A DNA stretch of 64,000 bases from Alphaproteobacteria bacterium (GTDB lineage Bacteria > Pseudomonadota > Alphaproteobacteria > Thalassobaculales > Thalassobaculaceae): positions 1 to 64,000 of the forward strand of contig JANSYS010000019.1 in assembly GCA_024742275.1 (NCBI GenBank), given 5' to 3'. Every line of letters starts with the position of its first letter. Positions within the stretch are counted from its first letter, which is position 1. The position numbers and the translations under genes were made by a program. The notes beneath the pieces are model-generated. The model worked only from the letters and a program-made list of their open reading frames with translations. It did not search any database and was not told the origin of the DNA. Below, in pieces: positions 42,119 to 52,104 of the stretch.

Positions 42119-45100
42119 ATGATTTCCGTTTGCCAAGAATATTATAAGAGTAATAATTCTGCCTTTGAGGCCGCATTTTATCAGTGTTTTAATGAAGATA
42201 CATTTGATGAAGCTTATGAATATGATGAATCAAAAAAAGGTCCCGCATTAGATACATATGGTACAGATATAACGAAATTAGCTCGACAAGGAAAATTAGA
42301 TGATTGTTTTGGACGTGATAGTGAATTATTAGAGATGATGGAAATTTTAGTGCGACGTCAAAAAAACAATCCTGTATTAGTCGGTGACGCAGGAGTAGGA
42401 AAAACAGCAATTATTGAGTTGTTCGCAACTAAAATTGTTAATAATTTAGTTCCTTTTGTTTTAGAAGGTAGGGTAATCGTTAGTCTTGATTTAGCTCGAA
42501 TTGTAGCTGGCTCTAGATATCGTGGTGAATTTGAACTCCGTTTTCAACGCGTATTAGATGAAGTACTTGCACAACCTAATATAATAATTTTCATCGATGA
42601 AATACATACTTTAAGTGGTACTGGTTCTGCAGAAGGTTCTTTAGATGCAGCAAATATATTAAAACCGGTTCTTTCTAGAAGTGGTTTTCAATGTATTGGA
42701 GCCACAACAGTAAAAGAATATCAGAGAATTGAAAAAGATCCTGCATTGAATCGTCGTTTTCAACCAATTCGAGTAAAAGAACCTAGTGTTGAAGATACTA
42801 TTAAAATATTATATGGTTTACGTCCCAGTCTTGAATCATTTCATAATGTTACCCTTGAACCAGATGCATTACGTTTAACGGCTGAGCTTGCAGCTCGCTA
42901 CATCTATGATCGTTTCCTTCCAGACAAAGCTATAGATCTTATTGATCGAGCAGCAGCAAAAGAGGTAATTAAAATAACAAATGTTACCGAAGGTTCAGTT
43001 ATTTCTGCTGTTGTTAATGCAGCCTTAAATGTTCTTGGAACTCTCAAAGCTGAAGCTTTTCGACGTGGCGATATGCCCTCAGCATTTTTATTTCAAGAAA
43101 TTGAACACGCATATCGTAATTTTTTACTTCGTTGGGTTGAAAACCCTCTCTTAATACCAGAGGTTAATGAACCCTTACAAGCAATAACTGTATCTTCGCC
43201 ACTTAAGCAAGAGTTCTTTGATATGATGCGTATATCTATTTTAAAAAGAGTTGATGATATCTTATTTGCTTCGAGTAATGTACGTGTAGACACAAAAAGA
43301 CGTAGATTAATTAAAAATTTATCACCTTCAAAAAATGAAGAAATTTATACGAAAGTAATAAATAATAATATAAACAAAAAAAAATCAAATGATTTAAGTA
43401 TTTATCGTATTTCAGTTTTTTTATATGGTGAATGGTTAGAAGGAGAACGTCTTAACTTTTTCACATCGATATCAGTTAAAAATCAATTCTTTAAAGAACT
43501 AAATCATATTATACATGAATCGAATATTTATGATTATTTATCGAATGTACGTTCACTTTTATTTAAAAATATACTTTCTTTTTCTCGTGAGAAGGATTTT
43601 TTAGAAGAAGATATTGAATCATTTGAAGAAACAATTGAACTATTAAGTGAACTTGAAGAAAAAAGAATTGAAGTTTTTAAAGATTTTGCGCGAAATTTTA
43701 GACCAATCATTAGAAAAGGAATTATAGATAGCTTAAAATGTAGTTCAAAAATTACTTTAACAGAAAAAGAATTAGTTTCTGTATATGCTTTATTAGGTTT
43801 TTATTCAACACCAACAGGTCAAGACTTTTTAGAAAATTTAGAAGATCCTGAATTAATTCGTCTAGCAAGAAATATGGGTGATTTTAGTGGCTTAAAAAAA
43901 CGTATTACACATACTGAAATTCGCGCATTATTATCTCATATGACTGGTATACCAATGCAATCAATTAATAGTATTGAAACAGATAAATTACTTAATTTAG
44001 AATCAACTCTTCATACAAGAGTTATTGGTCAAGAAGAAGCTATTTCAGCTATAGCAAAAGCTATTAGACGTTCTCGTCTTGGTATTCAAAATCCTACCCG
44101 TCCAATAGCGAGTTTCCTATTTTGTGGACCTACTGGAGTTGGAAAAACAGAAGTTACAAAAGCTTTAGCTGTTAGTTTATTTGGAGCTGAAAGTGATATG
44201 ATTCGCTTTGATATGTCAGAATTTATGGAAAAATTTACTGTTTCAAGATTAATTGGTTCACCTCCAGGATATGTTGGTTATGATGAAGGAGGTCAATTAA
44301 CGGATTCTGTTCGTCGTAAGCCATATTCTGTAGTACTTTTTGATGAGGTTGAAAAGGCTCACCCTGATATTTTGAATATTTTATTACAAATCTTAGAAGA
44401 TGGACGTTTAACTGATAGTCAAAAACGTTTGGTTCCATTTGAAAACACAGTAATTATTATGACTTCGAATGCTGCCGCTGAGGAAATTCAACAAATTATT
44501 AAAGATCAAAGAACATCAAATATAATTGAATCGCAAAGTGAGAAATACCCTTCAAAAAATAAAAAAGATAAACCTGAATTGTCTTCTAGTTTCCATGATG
44601 AATATTCTGGTGCTATTGATTTTTTAAATTCTCCAATTCAAGAAAACTTTTTATCTGATTTAAAAGGTCAAATAAATGTTGAGTTTGAACGTTCTTTTAG
44701 AGCAAGTACAGCATACACCAGATTAGAACGTCAACTTAAAGAATCAAAAGAGGGTATAAAGGATAATAATGAGGAACATTCTGAAAAACAAAAAAATCAA
44801 GTCACATTAAAAAGTGCTGTTTTAGAACGTTTAAGCACGATGTTTTTACCCGAATTTTTAAATAGATTGGATGATATCATAATTTTTCAACCATTATCGC
44901 CTGAAGAACTAAGAAAAATTTGTGATATTATGATTAAAGAAGTGATAGAAAGAGTTCAATCAAAACGAATAAATTTAGAAGTTGATGATAAGGTACGATT
45001 AAAATTAACCCGTGAAGGCTATAATCCAATTTTTGGTGCTCGTCCATTACGTCGTTTAGTAACAAAATATATTGAAGATCTAATTTCTGAAAGTTTACTA

Positions 45101-45211
45101 AAAAATCCGCCAGTAAATAAATCTCAAACGGTTAAAATTATTCTTGATGAAAATGATCAAATTACTCTTAAATTAGAAAAAGAATCTAATATTAGTATAG
45201 CGATTATTTAA
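42119..45211 (+). CDS. clpC: ClpC AAA+ chaperone, lacking its N-domain
   Basis: A 1030-residue Hsp100 unfoldase of the stromal Clp protease. The first AAA+ module has Walker A GDAGVGKTA near residue 89 and Walker B IIIFIDEIHTL near residue 153. The second has GPTGVGKTE near residue 669 and VVLFDEVEKAHPDIL near residue 738. The usual two N-domain repeats are absent: the protein starts just before LDTYGTDITKLARQGKLDD. They are encoded as clpN at 14557-15456. A hydrophilic insertion of about 100 residues (about 790-895) interrupts the second AAA+ domain, and the middle region is also enlarged. Confidence 0.96.
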   Translation: MISVCQEYYKSNNSAFEAAFYQCFNEDTFDEAYEYDESKKGPALDTYGTDITKLARQGKLDDCFGRDSELLEMMEILVRRQKNNPVLVGDAGVGKTAIIELFATKIVNNLVPFVLEGRVIVSLDLARIVAGSRYRGEFELRFQRVLDEVLAQPNIIIFIDEIHTLSGTGSAEGSLDAANILKPVLSRSGFQCIGATTVKEYQRIEKDPALNRRFQPIRVKEPSVEDTIKILYGLRPSLESFHNVTLEPDALRLTAELAARYIYDRFLPDKAIDLIDRAAAKEVIKITNVTEGSVISAVVNAALNVLGTLKAEAFRRGDMPSAFLFQEIEHAYRNFLLRWVENPLLIPEVNEPLQAITVSSPLKQEFFDMMRISILKRVDDILFASSNVRVDTKRRRLIKNLSPSKNEEIYTKVINNNINKKKSNDLSIYRISVFLYGEWLEGERLNFFTSISVKNQFFKELNHIIHESNIYDYLSNVRSLLFKNILSFSREKDFLEEDIESFEETIELLSELEEKRIEVFKDFARNFRPIIRKGIIDSLKCSSKITLTEKELVSVYALLGFYSTPTGQDFLENLEDPELIRLARNMGDFSGLKKRITHTEIRALLSHMTGIPMQSINSIETDKLLNLESTLHTRVIGQEEAISAIAKAIRRSRLGIQNPTRPIASFLFCGPTGVGKTEVTKALAVSLFGAESDMIRFDMSEFMEKFTVSRLIGSPPGYVGYDEGGQLTDSVRRKPYSVVLFDEVEKAHPDILNILLQILEDGRLTDSQKRLVPFENTVIIMTSNAAAEEIQQIIKDQRTSNIIESQSEKYPSKNKKDKPELSSSFHDEYSGAIDFLNSPIQENFLSDLKGQINVEFERSFRASTAYTRLERQLKESKEGIKDNNEEHSEKQKNQVTLKSAVLERLSTMFLPEFLNRLDDIIIFQPLSPEELRKICDIMIKEVIERVQSKRINLEVDDKVRLKLTREGYNPIFGARPLRRLVTKYIEDLISESLLKNPPVNKSQTVKIILDENDQITLKLEKESNISIAII

Positions 45212-45217
45212 ATTGAC

Positions 45218-45256
45218 ATAGAATAGATTATATATATATAATATAATCTATTCTAT
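45218..45256. terminator. Hairpin after clpC
   Basis: Sixteen-base arms (45218-45233 and 45241-45256) pair perfectly around a 7-base AT loop, and a T run follows. It separates clpC from trnF. Confidence 0.7.
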
Positions 45257-45272
45257 AGACATTTTTTTTTTT

Positions 45273-45345
45273 GCTGAGATAGCTCAGTTGGTAGAGCAGT
45301 GGATTGAAGCTCCTCGTGTCACCAGTTCAATTCTGGTTCTTAGCA
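45273..45345 (+). tRNA. trnF: tRNA-Phe (GAA)
   Basis: The acceptor arms GCTGAGA and TCTTAGC pair, with anticodon GAA. The loop TTGAAGC departs from the usual CTGAAAA, but all stems hold. Confidence 0.93.
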
Positions 45346-45453
45346 TGAATTCTTTTTTTAGTAATATAATATAATTTTATTTATTGTTGATCTTACTTTA
45401 TTTATGTTATATATATAATAATAATTATATAATCAATTATTTGTTAGTAATAG

Positions 45454-45526
45454 GCGTCTTTAGTTCAGTTGGTAGAACGCAGGTCTCCAAAATCTGGTGT
45501 CGAGGGTTCGAGTCCTTCAAGGCGCG
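45454..45526 (+). tRNA. trnW: tRNA-Trp (CCA)
   Basis: The acceptor arms GCGTCTT and AAGGCGC pair with one G-U. Anticodon CCA, discriminator G. Confidence 0.95.
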
Positions 45527-45599
45527 ATTTAATAAGGTGGTTTGGAATATTCAAAAAAGTTATAAAATCCATATAAGAACAAATAAATTTATTCCTTCT

Positions 45600-46028
45600 A
45601 TGGCAAAAAAAATTAAAGCATTTGTAAAATTAGCCCTTCCTGCTGGAAAAGCAACTCCCGCTCCTCCTGTTGGACCTGCTTTGGGTCAACATGGTGTAAA
45701 TATAGCAGGTTTTTGCAAAGAATATAATGCAAAGACAGTAGATAAAATTGGATTAATTATTCCTGTTAAAATAACAATTTATGAAGATCGTTCTTATTCT
45801 TTTATCTTAAAATCCCCTCCTGCGTCGGTTTTACTGGCAAAGTTCGCAAAAATATTAAAAGGAGCTGCTGAACCAAATAATCAAAAAGTTGGAAAAGTAA
45901 CAATGGAACAAGTTAAAGAAATTGCCACCTTAAAAATGAAAGATTTGAATACTAAAGATATAGAAAAAGCATCTTTAATTATTATAGGTACAGCAAAAAA
46001 TATGGGAATTACTATAGAATCTAATTAA
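45600..46028 (+). CDS. rpl11: 50S ribosomal protein L11
   Basis: A 142-residue protein of the GTPase centre. [34 protein letters not shown] and the C-terminal [19 protein letters not shown] are hallmarks. The start at 45600 is chosen because the open frame upstream runs through trnW and is not coding. First gene of rpl11-rpl1-rpl12. Confidence 0.97.
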   Translation: MAKKIKAFVKLALPAGKATPAPPVGPALGQHGVNIAGFCKEYNAKTVDKIGLIIPVKITIYEDRSYSFILKSPPASVLLAKFAKILKGAAEPNNQKVGKVTMEQVKEIATLKMKDLNTKDIEKASLIIIGTAKNMGITIESN

Positions 46029-46056
46029 CTTTTAAGGATGATATTTAATAATAAAT

Positions 46057-46749
46057 ATGAAAAAATATTCAAAACGTATTCAAGCATTAAGAGACATAAT
46101 TAATAAGGAATCTTATATACTAGATAAAGGGATTAAACTATTAAAAAATTTGGGAAATGCAAAATTTAATGAGTCTGTCGAAGCACATATTTGCTTAAAT
46201 ATTGATCCAAAATATGCAAATCAACAATTACGAACGAGTTTAGTATTACCGAATGGAAATGGTAAAGAAACTAAAATTGCGGTATTAACAGATTCTGAAA
46301 GAGTTAAAGAAATGCTTTCTTTTGGAGCATCAATTGCAGGAAGCGATGATTTAATTGAAGAAATAAGTAATGGAAAATTAGACTTTGATTTACTTATAAC
46401 TTCACCCCAATTCATGCCAAAATTAGCAAAATTAGGACGTATTTTAGGTCCTAAAGGATTGATGCCTTCCCCAAAATCTGGAACCGTAACGCAAAATCTT
46501 AAAGAGACACTTTCTGAATTTAAAAAAGGTAAGTTGGAATATCGTGCAGATAAAACAGGTATTGTTCATTTAAGTTTTGGAAAAACTAACTTTACAGAAG
46601 AACAATTAAAAGAAAATTTATTAGTTGTTTTTAATTCAATTGAAAAAAATAAACCTAGTGGAGTTAAAGGAAAATATTTTAAATCTTTTTATATTTGTAC
46701 AACAATGAGTCCTGCTCTAAGTCTCGAATTAAATAGTTTTAAGAAATAA
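46057..46749 (+). CDS. rpl1: 50S ribosomal protein L1
   Basis: A 230-residue L1-stalk protein. FNESVEAHICLNIDPKYANQ near residue 37, and GRILGPKGLMPSPKSGTVT near residue 127. It follows rpl11 by 28 bases. Confidence 0.97.
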   Translation: MKKYSKRIQALRDIINKESYILDKGIKLLKNLGNAKFNESVEAHICLNIDPKYANQQLRTSLVLPNGNGKETKIAVLTDSERVKEMLSFGASIAGSDDLIEEISNGKLDFDLLITSPQFMPKLAKLGRILGPKGLMPSPKSGTVTQNLKETLSEFKKGKLEYRADKTGIVHLSFGKTNFTEEQLKENLLVVFNSIEKNKPSGVKGKYFKSFYICTTMSPALSLELNSFKK

Positions 46750-46883
46750 TTTAACTAATTGAATTTTAGTATTTTTTATGTTAAATTACTATTATGTATA
46801 GATTTATAAATTTGGGAATAATATAACATACTAAAATTTTCTAATGTATTGCCTATACTTTAATTATTTATAAACTTTTATTT

Positions 46884-47276
46884 ATGAACGAAAAATTAAA
46901 TACGATTATTGACCAATTAAAAACATTAACACTTTTAGAAGCTGCAGAGCTTGTAACAGCTATGGAGGAAACCTTTGGTATTGATACGACAATTGCAGCA
47001 GCACCAATGGTTACTGCATTAAATGGAGAAACAAATTCAACAGCTTTAGCTGAAGAAGAAAAAACAGCCTTTGATGTTTATTTAGAAGAAGTCCCTAGTG
47101 ATAAAAAAATAGCGATTTTAAAAATTGTTCGTAATGTTACGGGATTTGGATTAAAAGAATCAAAAGAGATTGTTGATACTGTTCCAAAAGTAGTAAAAGA
47201 AGGAACTACTAAAGAAGAAAGTGAAAGTATTAAAAAAGAGTTAGAAGCCGTTGGTGCAAAAGTAAGTATTAAGTAA
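46884..47276 (+). CDS. rpl12: 50S ribosomal protein L7/L12
   Basis: A 130-residue stalk protein. The N-terminal dimer domain (LKTLTLLEAAELVTAMEETF) is followed by an alanine-rich hinge near residues 35-55. The C-terminal domain carries KTAFDVYLEEVPSDKKIAIL and ALGLK-like TGFGLKESKEIVD. It ends in the hairpin shared with acpP. Confidence 0.97.
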   Translation: MNEKLNTIIDQLKTLTLLEAAELVTAMEETFGIDTTIAAAPMVTALNGETNSTALAEEEKTAFDVYLEEVPSDKKIAILKIVRNVTGFGLKESKEIVDTVPKVVKEGTTKEESESIKKELEAVGAKVSIK

Positions 47277-47307
47277 ATAATTAAGTAAAAATTTACTTAA
47301 TTATTTA
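47274..47307. terminator. Hairpin shared by rpl12 and acpP ends
   Basis: Sixteen-base arms (47274-47289 and 47292-47307) with a 2-base loop cover the stops of both convergent genes. Confidence 0.75.
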
Positions 47308-47711
47308 TTATTTGTGTATAATTCACCGACTTTTTTTTGTTTTTCAAGTGCTTTAAAATCTGGTTCTATTTTTTCAAAAGGTTCCATTTTATTTTCGATC
47401 TCTAAAATAACTTCATAAATAATATCGAAAATATCTTCTACTAACTTGACTTCTCCAAGTTTATCTGTTGGAACAACCGTACGAGTTTTTTGTGATGCTT
47501 TTTTAAACATATCTTCGAGATATAAAAGCATTGCGACAACATCAACAGAATCTACTTCAAAGTCTACGCGTAGATTTGACTCCAATTTAACTTCCTCTTC
47601 TTCAATTTCATCTAATTGTTTTATAATTACTTTAACTATAACATTAAATAATTCATCAAAAGTTAAGGATTTTAGTTCCCAAGTTTTTTTCCAATTTTTT
47701 GAAAAAACCAT
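47301..47711 (-). CDS. acpP: Acyl carrier protein with extended termini
   Basis: A 136-residue protein. The attachment motif VDSVDVVAMLLYLED (residues about 53-67) fits the ACP DSxD helix whose serine carries phosphopantetheine, and VPTDKLGEVKLVEDIFDII matches the third and fourth helices. ACP is normally near 80 residues; here about 25 extra residues precede and about 30 charged residues follow the core. It carries acyl chains in plastid fatty acid synthesis, a job independent of carbon fixation. The serine codon and fold are intact. Confidence 0.85.
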   Translation of the reverse strand: MVFSKNWKKTWELKSLTFDELFNVIVKVIIKQLDEIEEEEVKLESNLRVDFEVDSVDVVAMLLYLEDMFKKASQKTRTVVPTDKLGEVKLVEDIFDIIYEVILEIENKMEPFEKIEPDFKALEKQKKVGELYTNNK

Positions 47712-47974
47712 TAAAATAATATTTTTACTTTTTATTTACCTCATTTATTTCACTCAGAAGATAGAATATAAATCTTTATAAATTAATATTAACACTAAAA
47801 AAATCTATTACAATAAAAAAAATATTTACTTTTAAGTAACTTGACTTTAATAATATCATCATTTATTATTAAAGCTAACAAGAAAATATATTATAAATAA
47901 TTTAATTATTCGTTTATTGGTTAATATTTAACTTTTCAATGTTTAAAAAATAGAAAAAAGCATTATTTAATCAT

Positions 47975-48048
47975 CGAGATGTAACGCAGTTTGGTAGCGT
48001 GTCTGCTTTGGGAGCAGAAAGCCGCAGGTTCAAATCCTGCCATCTCGA
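47975..48048 (+). tRNA. trnP: tRNA-Pro (UGG)
   Basis: The acceptor arms CGAGATG and CATCTCG pair. Anticodon TGG, T-loop TTCAAAT. Confidence 0.95.
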
Positions 48049-48306
48049 ATTTATTTTTAACGAAATTTACTAAAATTTTTGATTCATATAAACTAATAAA
48101 ACACCAAACTTTTAGGTCTATAAATGAATTGGATTAAATTTTTTCAGATTTTAAAATAATTTAATTATATCAATTTAGTATCACTACAAAAACAGAATAT
48201 AAAACAAAGTTAAGAGTTAGTAAATCGAAATATCAGTTTTCTTATAACGATAATTGGTTATCCATATTAAAAAGTATAGGTTAACCATATACGTTCAAAA
48301 TATTAG

Positions 48307-48379
48307 TACCCCCAAGGGAATTCGAATCCCTGTTGCCTCCGTGAAAGGGAAGTGTCCTAGGCCACTAGACGATGGGGGC
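48307..48379 (-). tRNA. trnE: tRNA-Glu (UUC)
   Basis: The acceptor arms GCCCCCA and TGGGGGT pair with one G-U. Anticodon TTC. In plastids tRNA-Glu also feeds tetrapyrrole synthesis, which fits the retained acsF. Confidence 0.95.
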
Positions 48380-48509
48380 TATCTACATGTATTCTAAACA
48401 ATATGTGAATTATTTGTCAAGTCTCCTATTTTCGAAAAAATTATTATTATTTTTTTTTAATGGTATATATATATATATATTTAAAAATTTAAATAGAACT
48501 GGAAAATTT

Positions 48510-48875
48510 ATGTGTCCTGAATTAATTTTAGCAACAATTTATTTTTTTGTAATTATATCTATCAATATTTTTTTTTCTAAATTATTAAATAGTTATATTA
48601 GGACAATTAAAGAGTTACAGAAAATAAAAAATATTTTAACAATATTTCCTTCTCCTTCTGGATTAGTTATTTCAAATTTATATTTATATACAAAAAGTCA
48701 AATTAAAGAGCCAACTATACTTAAAAATTTTCATTTATTAACTGATTCTGAAGATATTTTAGTTCTAGGTAATTGTTATAAAAATTTAAATCAAACATTT
48801 AAGAAAAAAAATATTGATTTTCGTTCTTTTAGATATTATCTAAATTTATTAGAAAAGCAATCTTTAAATTCTTGA
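48510..48875 (+). CDS. Hypothetical membrane protein, 121 residues
   Basis: Not recognised. From the ATG at 48510 it encodes one strong N-terminal membrane helix (ELILATIYFFVIISINIFF), then a basic helix (SYIRTIKELQKIKNIL) and a soluble C-terminal part of about 75 residues with FPSPSGLVISNLYLYTKSQI and SEDILVLGNCYKNLNQTF. The open frame extends further upstream to 48372, but that part overlaps trnE and a TA repeat and looks non-coding. Composition resembles other small membrane-anchored plastid ycf proteins. Confidence 0.5.
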   Translation: MCPELILATIYFFVIISINIFFSKLLNSYIRTIKELQKIKNILTIFPSPSGLVISNLYLYTKSQIKEPTILKNFHLLTDSEDILVLGNCYKNLNQTFKKKNIDFRSFRYYLNLLEKQSLNS

Positions 48876-48903
48876 TTATTACTCTAAAATTTAATGGAAA
48901 AAT

Positions 48904-48975
48904 TGGGCTGCCTGGGACTTGAACCCAGAACTTATCGGTTAAAAGCCGAGTACTCTACCATTGAGTTAGCAGCCC
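48904..48975 (-). tRNA. trnK: tRNA-Lys (UUU)
   Basis: The acceptor arms GGGCTGC and GCAGCCC pair perfectly. Anticodon TTT. No intron. Confidence 0.95.
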
Positions 48976-49089
48976 AAACTATAATACTTTACATATTTAA
49001 TGTACAATACAATAGGAGAAATTACTAATCTTTAATAAGATAGTGAAGAGTGTATTAAATGAAGAACACAAAAAAACTCTTTTATAACG

Positions 49090-49194
49090 ATGAATTTAAA
49101 TGCATTAAGTCAATTACTAACTGTATTTATTATTGTTTCAATTGGTCCAGCTTGTGTTGCATATTTAGCGACTAAATCTAAAAATACACTATAA
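49090..49194 (+). CDS. psb30: Photosystem II subunit Psb30 (Ycf12)
   Basis: A 34-residue single-helix protein starting MNLNALSQLLTVFIIVSIGP, the Ycf12 pattern with its GP turn, then a short stromal tail. Sits between trnK and psbB. Confidence 0.88.
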   Translation: MNLNALSQLLTVFIIVSIGPACVAYLATKSKNTL

Positions 49195-49344
49195 CATTAA
49201 TTATATAATTATATATTAAATTATGGTAATTAATACTAAGAATATCATATAAAAAGGAAGAAATACAAACAAAAAATATATTTGTTAAAATTTACTTCAG
49301 AGAATTAAGAAAGGACTTATAGATTTTATTTAAATTATATAAAA

Positions 49345-50874
49345 ATGGCTTTACCTTGGTATCGTGTTCATACTGTTGTATTGAATGATCCTGGAAGATT
49401 GATAGCTGTACATTTAATGCATACAGCATTAGTTTCAGGATGGGCAGGTTCTATGGCTTTATATGAATTAGCTGTTTTTGACCCTTCAGACCCTGTATTA
49501 AATCCTATGTGGAGACAGGGGATGTTTGTTATGCCTTTTATGGCACGTTTAGGTATTACTGAGTCTTGGGGCGGATGGACAATTACTGGTGAAAGTTCAA
49601 CAACACCAGGAATTTGGAGTTTTGAAGGAGTTGCTTTAACTCATATTATTTTATCAGGATTACTCTTCTTAGCTGCTATATGGCATTGGGTATATTGGGA
49701 TCTTGATTTATTCCAAGATCCAAGAACTGGTGAACCTGCATTAGATTTACCAAAAATTTTTGGAATTCATCTTTTATTATCAGGTATTTTATGCTTTGGA
49801 TTCGGAGCATTTCATGTTACTGGATTATTTGGGCCAGGTATTTGGGTATCAGATGCTTTTGGTTTAACGGGACATGTGCAACCTGTAGCACCTTCATGGG
49901 GACCAGAAGGATTCAATCCATTCAATCCAGGTGGAGTTGCTGCACACCATATTGCTGCTGGTACATTAGGTATAATTGCAGGTATTTTCCATTTAACAGT
50001 ACGTCCACCTCAAAGATTATATCGTGCATTACGAATGGGGAACATTGAAACTGTATTATCAAGTAGTATTTCTGCAGTATTTTTTGCTGCCTTTATTACA
50101 TCTGGAACAATGTGGTATGGATCAGCAACTACTCCTATCGAACTATTTGGACCAACACGTTATCAATGGGATAGTGGATATTTCCAACAAGAAATTGAAC
50201 GTCGTGTAGAGACTTCTCTTTCACAAGGAATTTCTGAAACAGAAGCTTGGTCACAAATTCCAGATAAACTTGCATTTTATGATTATATCGGTAATAACCC
50301 TGCAAAAGGTGGTTTATTCCGTTCAGGCCCAATGGATAAAGGAGATGGTATTGCCGAAGCTTGGCTAGGTCATCCAATTTTCCGTGATCGTGAAGGACGT
50401 GAATTAACAGTTCGTCGTATGCCTGCATTCTTTGAAACTTTCCCTGTTATTTTAGTTGATAAAGATGGTATTATTCGCGCTGATATTCCTTTCCGACGTG
50501 CTGAATCAAAATATAGTATTGAGCAAGTAGGGGTAAATGTAAGTTTTTATGGTGGAAAATTAAATGGGCAGACATTTAAAGATGCACCAACAGTTAAAAA
50601 GTTTGCTCGTAAAGCACAATTAGGTGAAGTATTTGAGTTTGATCGTACAAGTTTAGAGTCAGATGGGGTATTCCGAAGCAGTCCTCGTGGTTGGTATACT
50701 TTTGGTCATGCAAATTTTGCTCTATTATTCTTTTTTGGTCATTTATGGCATGGATCAAGAACAATTTTCCGTGATGTATTTACTGGTATTGGTCCAGAAG
50801 TTACTGAGCAGGTTGAATTTGGTGCATTTAGAAAAATTGGAGATAGAACAACACCACGTAAAGGAAGCGTTTAA
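49345..50874 (+). CDS. psbB: Photosystem II CP47 core antenna protein
   Basis: A 509-residue chlorophyll-binding inner antenna of PSII with six membrane helices and a large lumenal loop. [20 protein letters not shown] and the C-terminal [20 protein letters not shown] are diagnostic. Intact and of normal length. It heads psbB-psbT-(psbN)-psbH. Confidence 0.99.
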   Translation: MALPWYRVHTVVLNDPGRLIAVHLMHTALVSGWAGSMALYELAVFDPSDPVLNPMWRQGMFVMPFMARLGITESWGGWTITGESSTTPGIWSFEGVALTHIILSGLLFLAAIWHWVYWDLDLFQDPRTGEPALDLPKIFGIHLLLSGILCFGFGAFHVTGLFGPGIWVSDAFGLTGHVQPVAPSWGPEGFNPFNPGGVAAHHIAAGTLGIIAGIFHLTVRPPQRLYRALRMGNIETVLSSSISAVFFAAFITSGTMWYGSATTPIELFGPTRYQWDSGYFQQEIERRVETSLSQGISETEAWSQIPDKLAFYDYIGNNPAKGGLFRSGPMDKGDGIAEAWLGHPIFRDREGRELTVRRMPAFFETFPVILVDKDGIIRADIPFRRAESKYSIEQVGVNVSFYGGKLNGQTFKDAPTVKKFARKAQLGEVFEFDRTSLESDGVFRSSPRGWYTFGHANFALLFFFGHLWHGSRTIFRDVFTGIGPEVTEQVEFGAFRKIGDRTTPRKGSV

Positions 50875-50908
50875 CTTGTTTTATTTTTAAATTTTTTATT
50901 AATCATAA

Positions 50909-50939
50909 AGTCACATATTTCTAAAAAAAATATGTGACT
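50909..50939. terminator. Stem-loop between psbB and psbT
   Basis: Twelve-base arms (50909-50920 and 50928-50939) around a 7-base loop. It lies inside the psbB-psbT spacer, so it may be an RNA processing or stabilising element rather than a full terminator. Confidence 0.55.
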
Positions 50940-50974
50940 ATTCAATACTAATCTTAAATTGAAATATTATTATT

Positions 50975-51073
50975 ATGGAAGCCTTAGTTTATACATTTCT
51001 ATTAATTGGAACTTTAATGGTACTTTTTTTTGCAGCATTTTTCCGTGAAACACCAAAAATTTTAAGAAGCTAA
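50975..51073 (+). CDS. psbT: Photosystem II subunit PsbT
   Basis: A 32-residue single-helix PSII subunit: [19 protein letters not shown], then RETPKILRS. Located directly downstream of psbB as in other plastids. Confidence 0.97.
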   Translation: MEALVYTFLLIGTLMVLFFAAFFRETPKILRS

Positions 51074-51088
51074 AAACTTTTTAATATT

Positions 51089-51223
51089 TTAATCATCGTC
51101 TTCTTCAAATGGATCAATGAGATTTTCTGATCCTGGTCCAAATGAGCTATATATTGTTAATAATGTTACTCCTATAGCTAATGAGGCAATTCCAAGGGCT
51201 ATAAATATAGTATCAAGATTCAT
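51089..51223 (-). CDS. psbN: PsbN, photosystem II assembly factor
   Basis: A 44-residue protein on the opposite strand between psbT and psbH, its conserved place. One helix, then the family tail YSSFGPGSENLIDPFEEDDD. Confidence 0.95.
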   Translation of the reverse strand: MNLDTIFIALGIASLAIGVTLLTIYSSFGPGSENLIDPFEEDDD

Positions 51224-51303
51224 AATTTTTTTCTTTCTAATTTAGTAATATATATTATTTTTGTCTTTATTTAATTTATTAAATTCATAATTTAACTTTT
51301 ATT

Positions 51304-51507
51304 ATGGCACTAAAAACTCGTTTAGGTGAAATTCTTAAACCTTTAAATATTGAATATGGTAAAGTAGCACCAAATTGGGGTACAACACCTGTTATGGGTA
51401 TTTTTATGGCTTTATTTCTTGTATTTTATTTGATTATTCTTCAAATATATAATTCATCATTAATTTTAGAGAACGTTGATGTTGATTGGAGTGCATTAGA
51501 GGGTTAA
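51304..51507 (+). CDS. psbH: Photosystem II phosphoprotein PsbH
   Basis: A 67-residue single-helix subunit. [20 protein letters not shown] and [18 protein letters not shown] are diagnostic. The phosphorylated N-terminal extension of land plants is absent, as in other red-lineage forms. Confidence 0.97.
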   Translation: MALKTRLGEILKPLNIEYGKVAPNWGTTPVMGIFMALFLVFYLIILQIYNSSLILENVDVDWSALEG

Positions 51508-51508
51508 G

Positions 51509-51574
51509 AAGAATATATATTTTATATATTCTTTCATTATAAAATTAGAAAAATTGAAATTTTTCTAATTTTAT
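51509..51574. terminator. Two tandem hairpins between psbH and psaE
   Basis: First hairpin: 11-base arms (51509-51519, 51523-51533). Second: 17-base arms (51539-51555, 51558-51574) with a 2-base loop. They separate convergent psbH (+) and psaE (-). Confidence 0.7.
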
Positions 51575-51608
51575 ATTAGTGTAATCAAAAATTACTTTAA
51601 AGCTTCCT

Positions 51609-51797
51609 TTAAAGTGATAAAAGCTCCGAAATTGCAAAATTATTTGTATTAGTTCCACTATAATTAACAGAATCAAAACGAACAACAACTGGATAACGAA
51701 TTGCTTCAGCTTTCTCAACACTTACTACAGTACCCACTTTATTAAACCAATACGATTCTTTTCGTAAGATTCTTACTTTTGTTCCTTTTTCTACCAT
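51609..51797 (-). CDS. psaE: Photosystem I subunit IV (PsaE)
   Basis: A 62-residue SH3-like stromal PSI subunit that helps dock ferredoxin. [20 protein letters not shown] and [20 protein letters not shown] match the family. Confidence 0.97.
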   Translation of the reverse strand: MVEKGTKVRILRKESYWFNKVGTVVSVEKAEAIRYPVVVRFDSVNYSGTNTNNFAISELLSL

Positions 51798-52104
51798 ATA
51801 TAATTACTTAAATTTTAAATATATAATTTATATTAATAGCTTTATTATATTAATATTTTTTAAGTAAACCCTCTATGATACTTAATTTTAATAAAAATAA
51901 TAATTAATATTATATGTTAATTATTAATTAATATTATTTAATAAATTTATTAATATTTCCAAATAAGTAATAAATTTATTCTTTTAACAATATATTAAGT
52001 ATATCAACCATAAATATTTGTTTGAGGTGTAATTAAAAAAGTAATTACATTTACTTATTTACTTAAAATTTTTATCATAAAGATATTTAATACAAAAAAA
52101 CATT
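51798..52104. other. 307-base AT-rich spacer between divergent psaE and ftsH
   Basis: Almost pure A/T with many short inverted repeats, and a 7-bp stem at 52028-52049. No gene is recognised. It must hold the promoters of psaE and ftsH. The AT richness and repeats would also suit a replication origin, but nothing proves it. Confidence 0.5.

Noticed and set aside
45384-45599. 72-codon N-terminal extension of rpl11
   Set aside because: It reads through the trnW gene and matches nothing; the ATG at 45600 gives the family start.
48372-48509. Longer start for the hypothetical membrane protein
   Set aside because: It overlaps trnE and passes through a TA dinucleotide run; the region looks like spacer.
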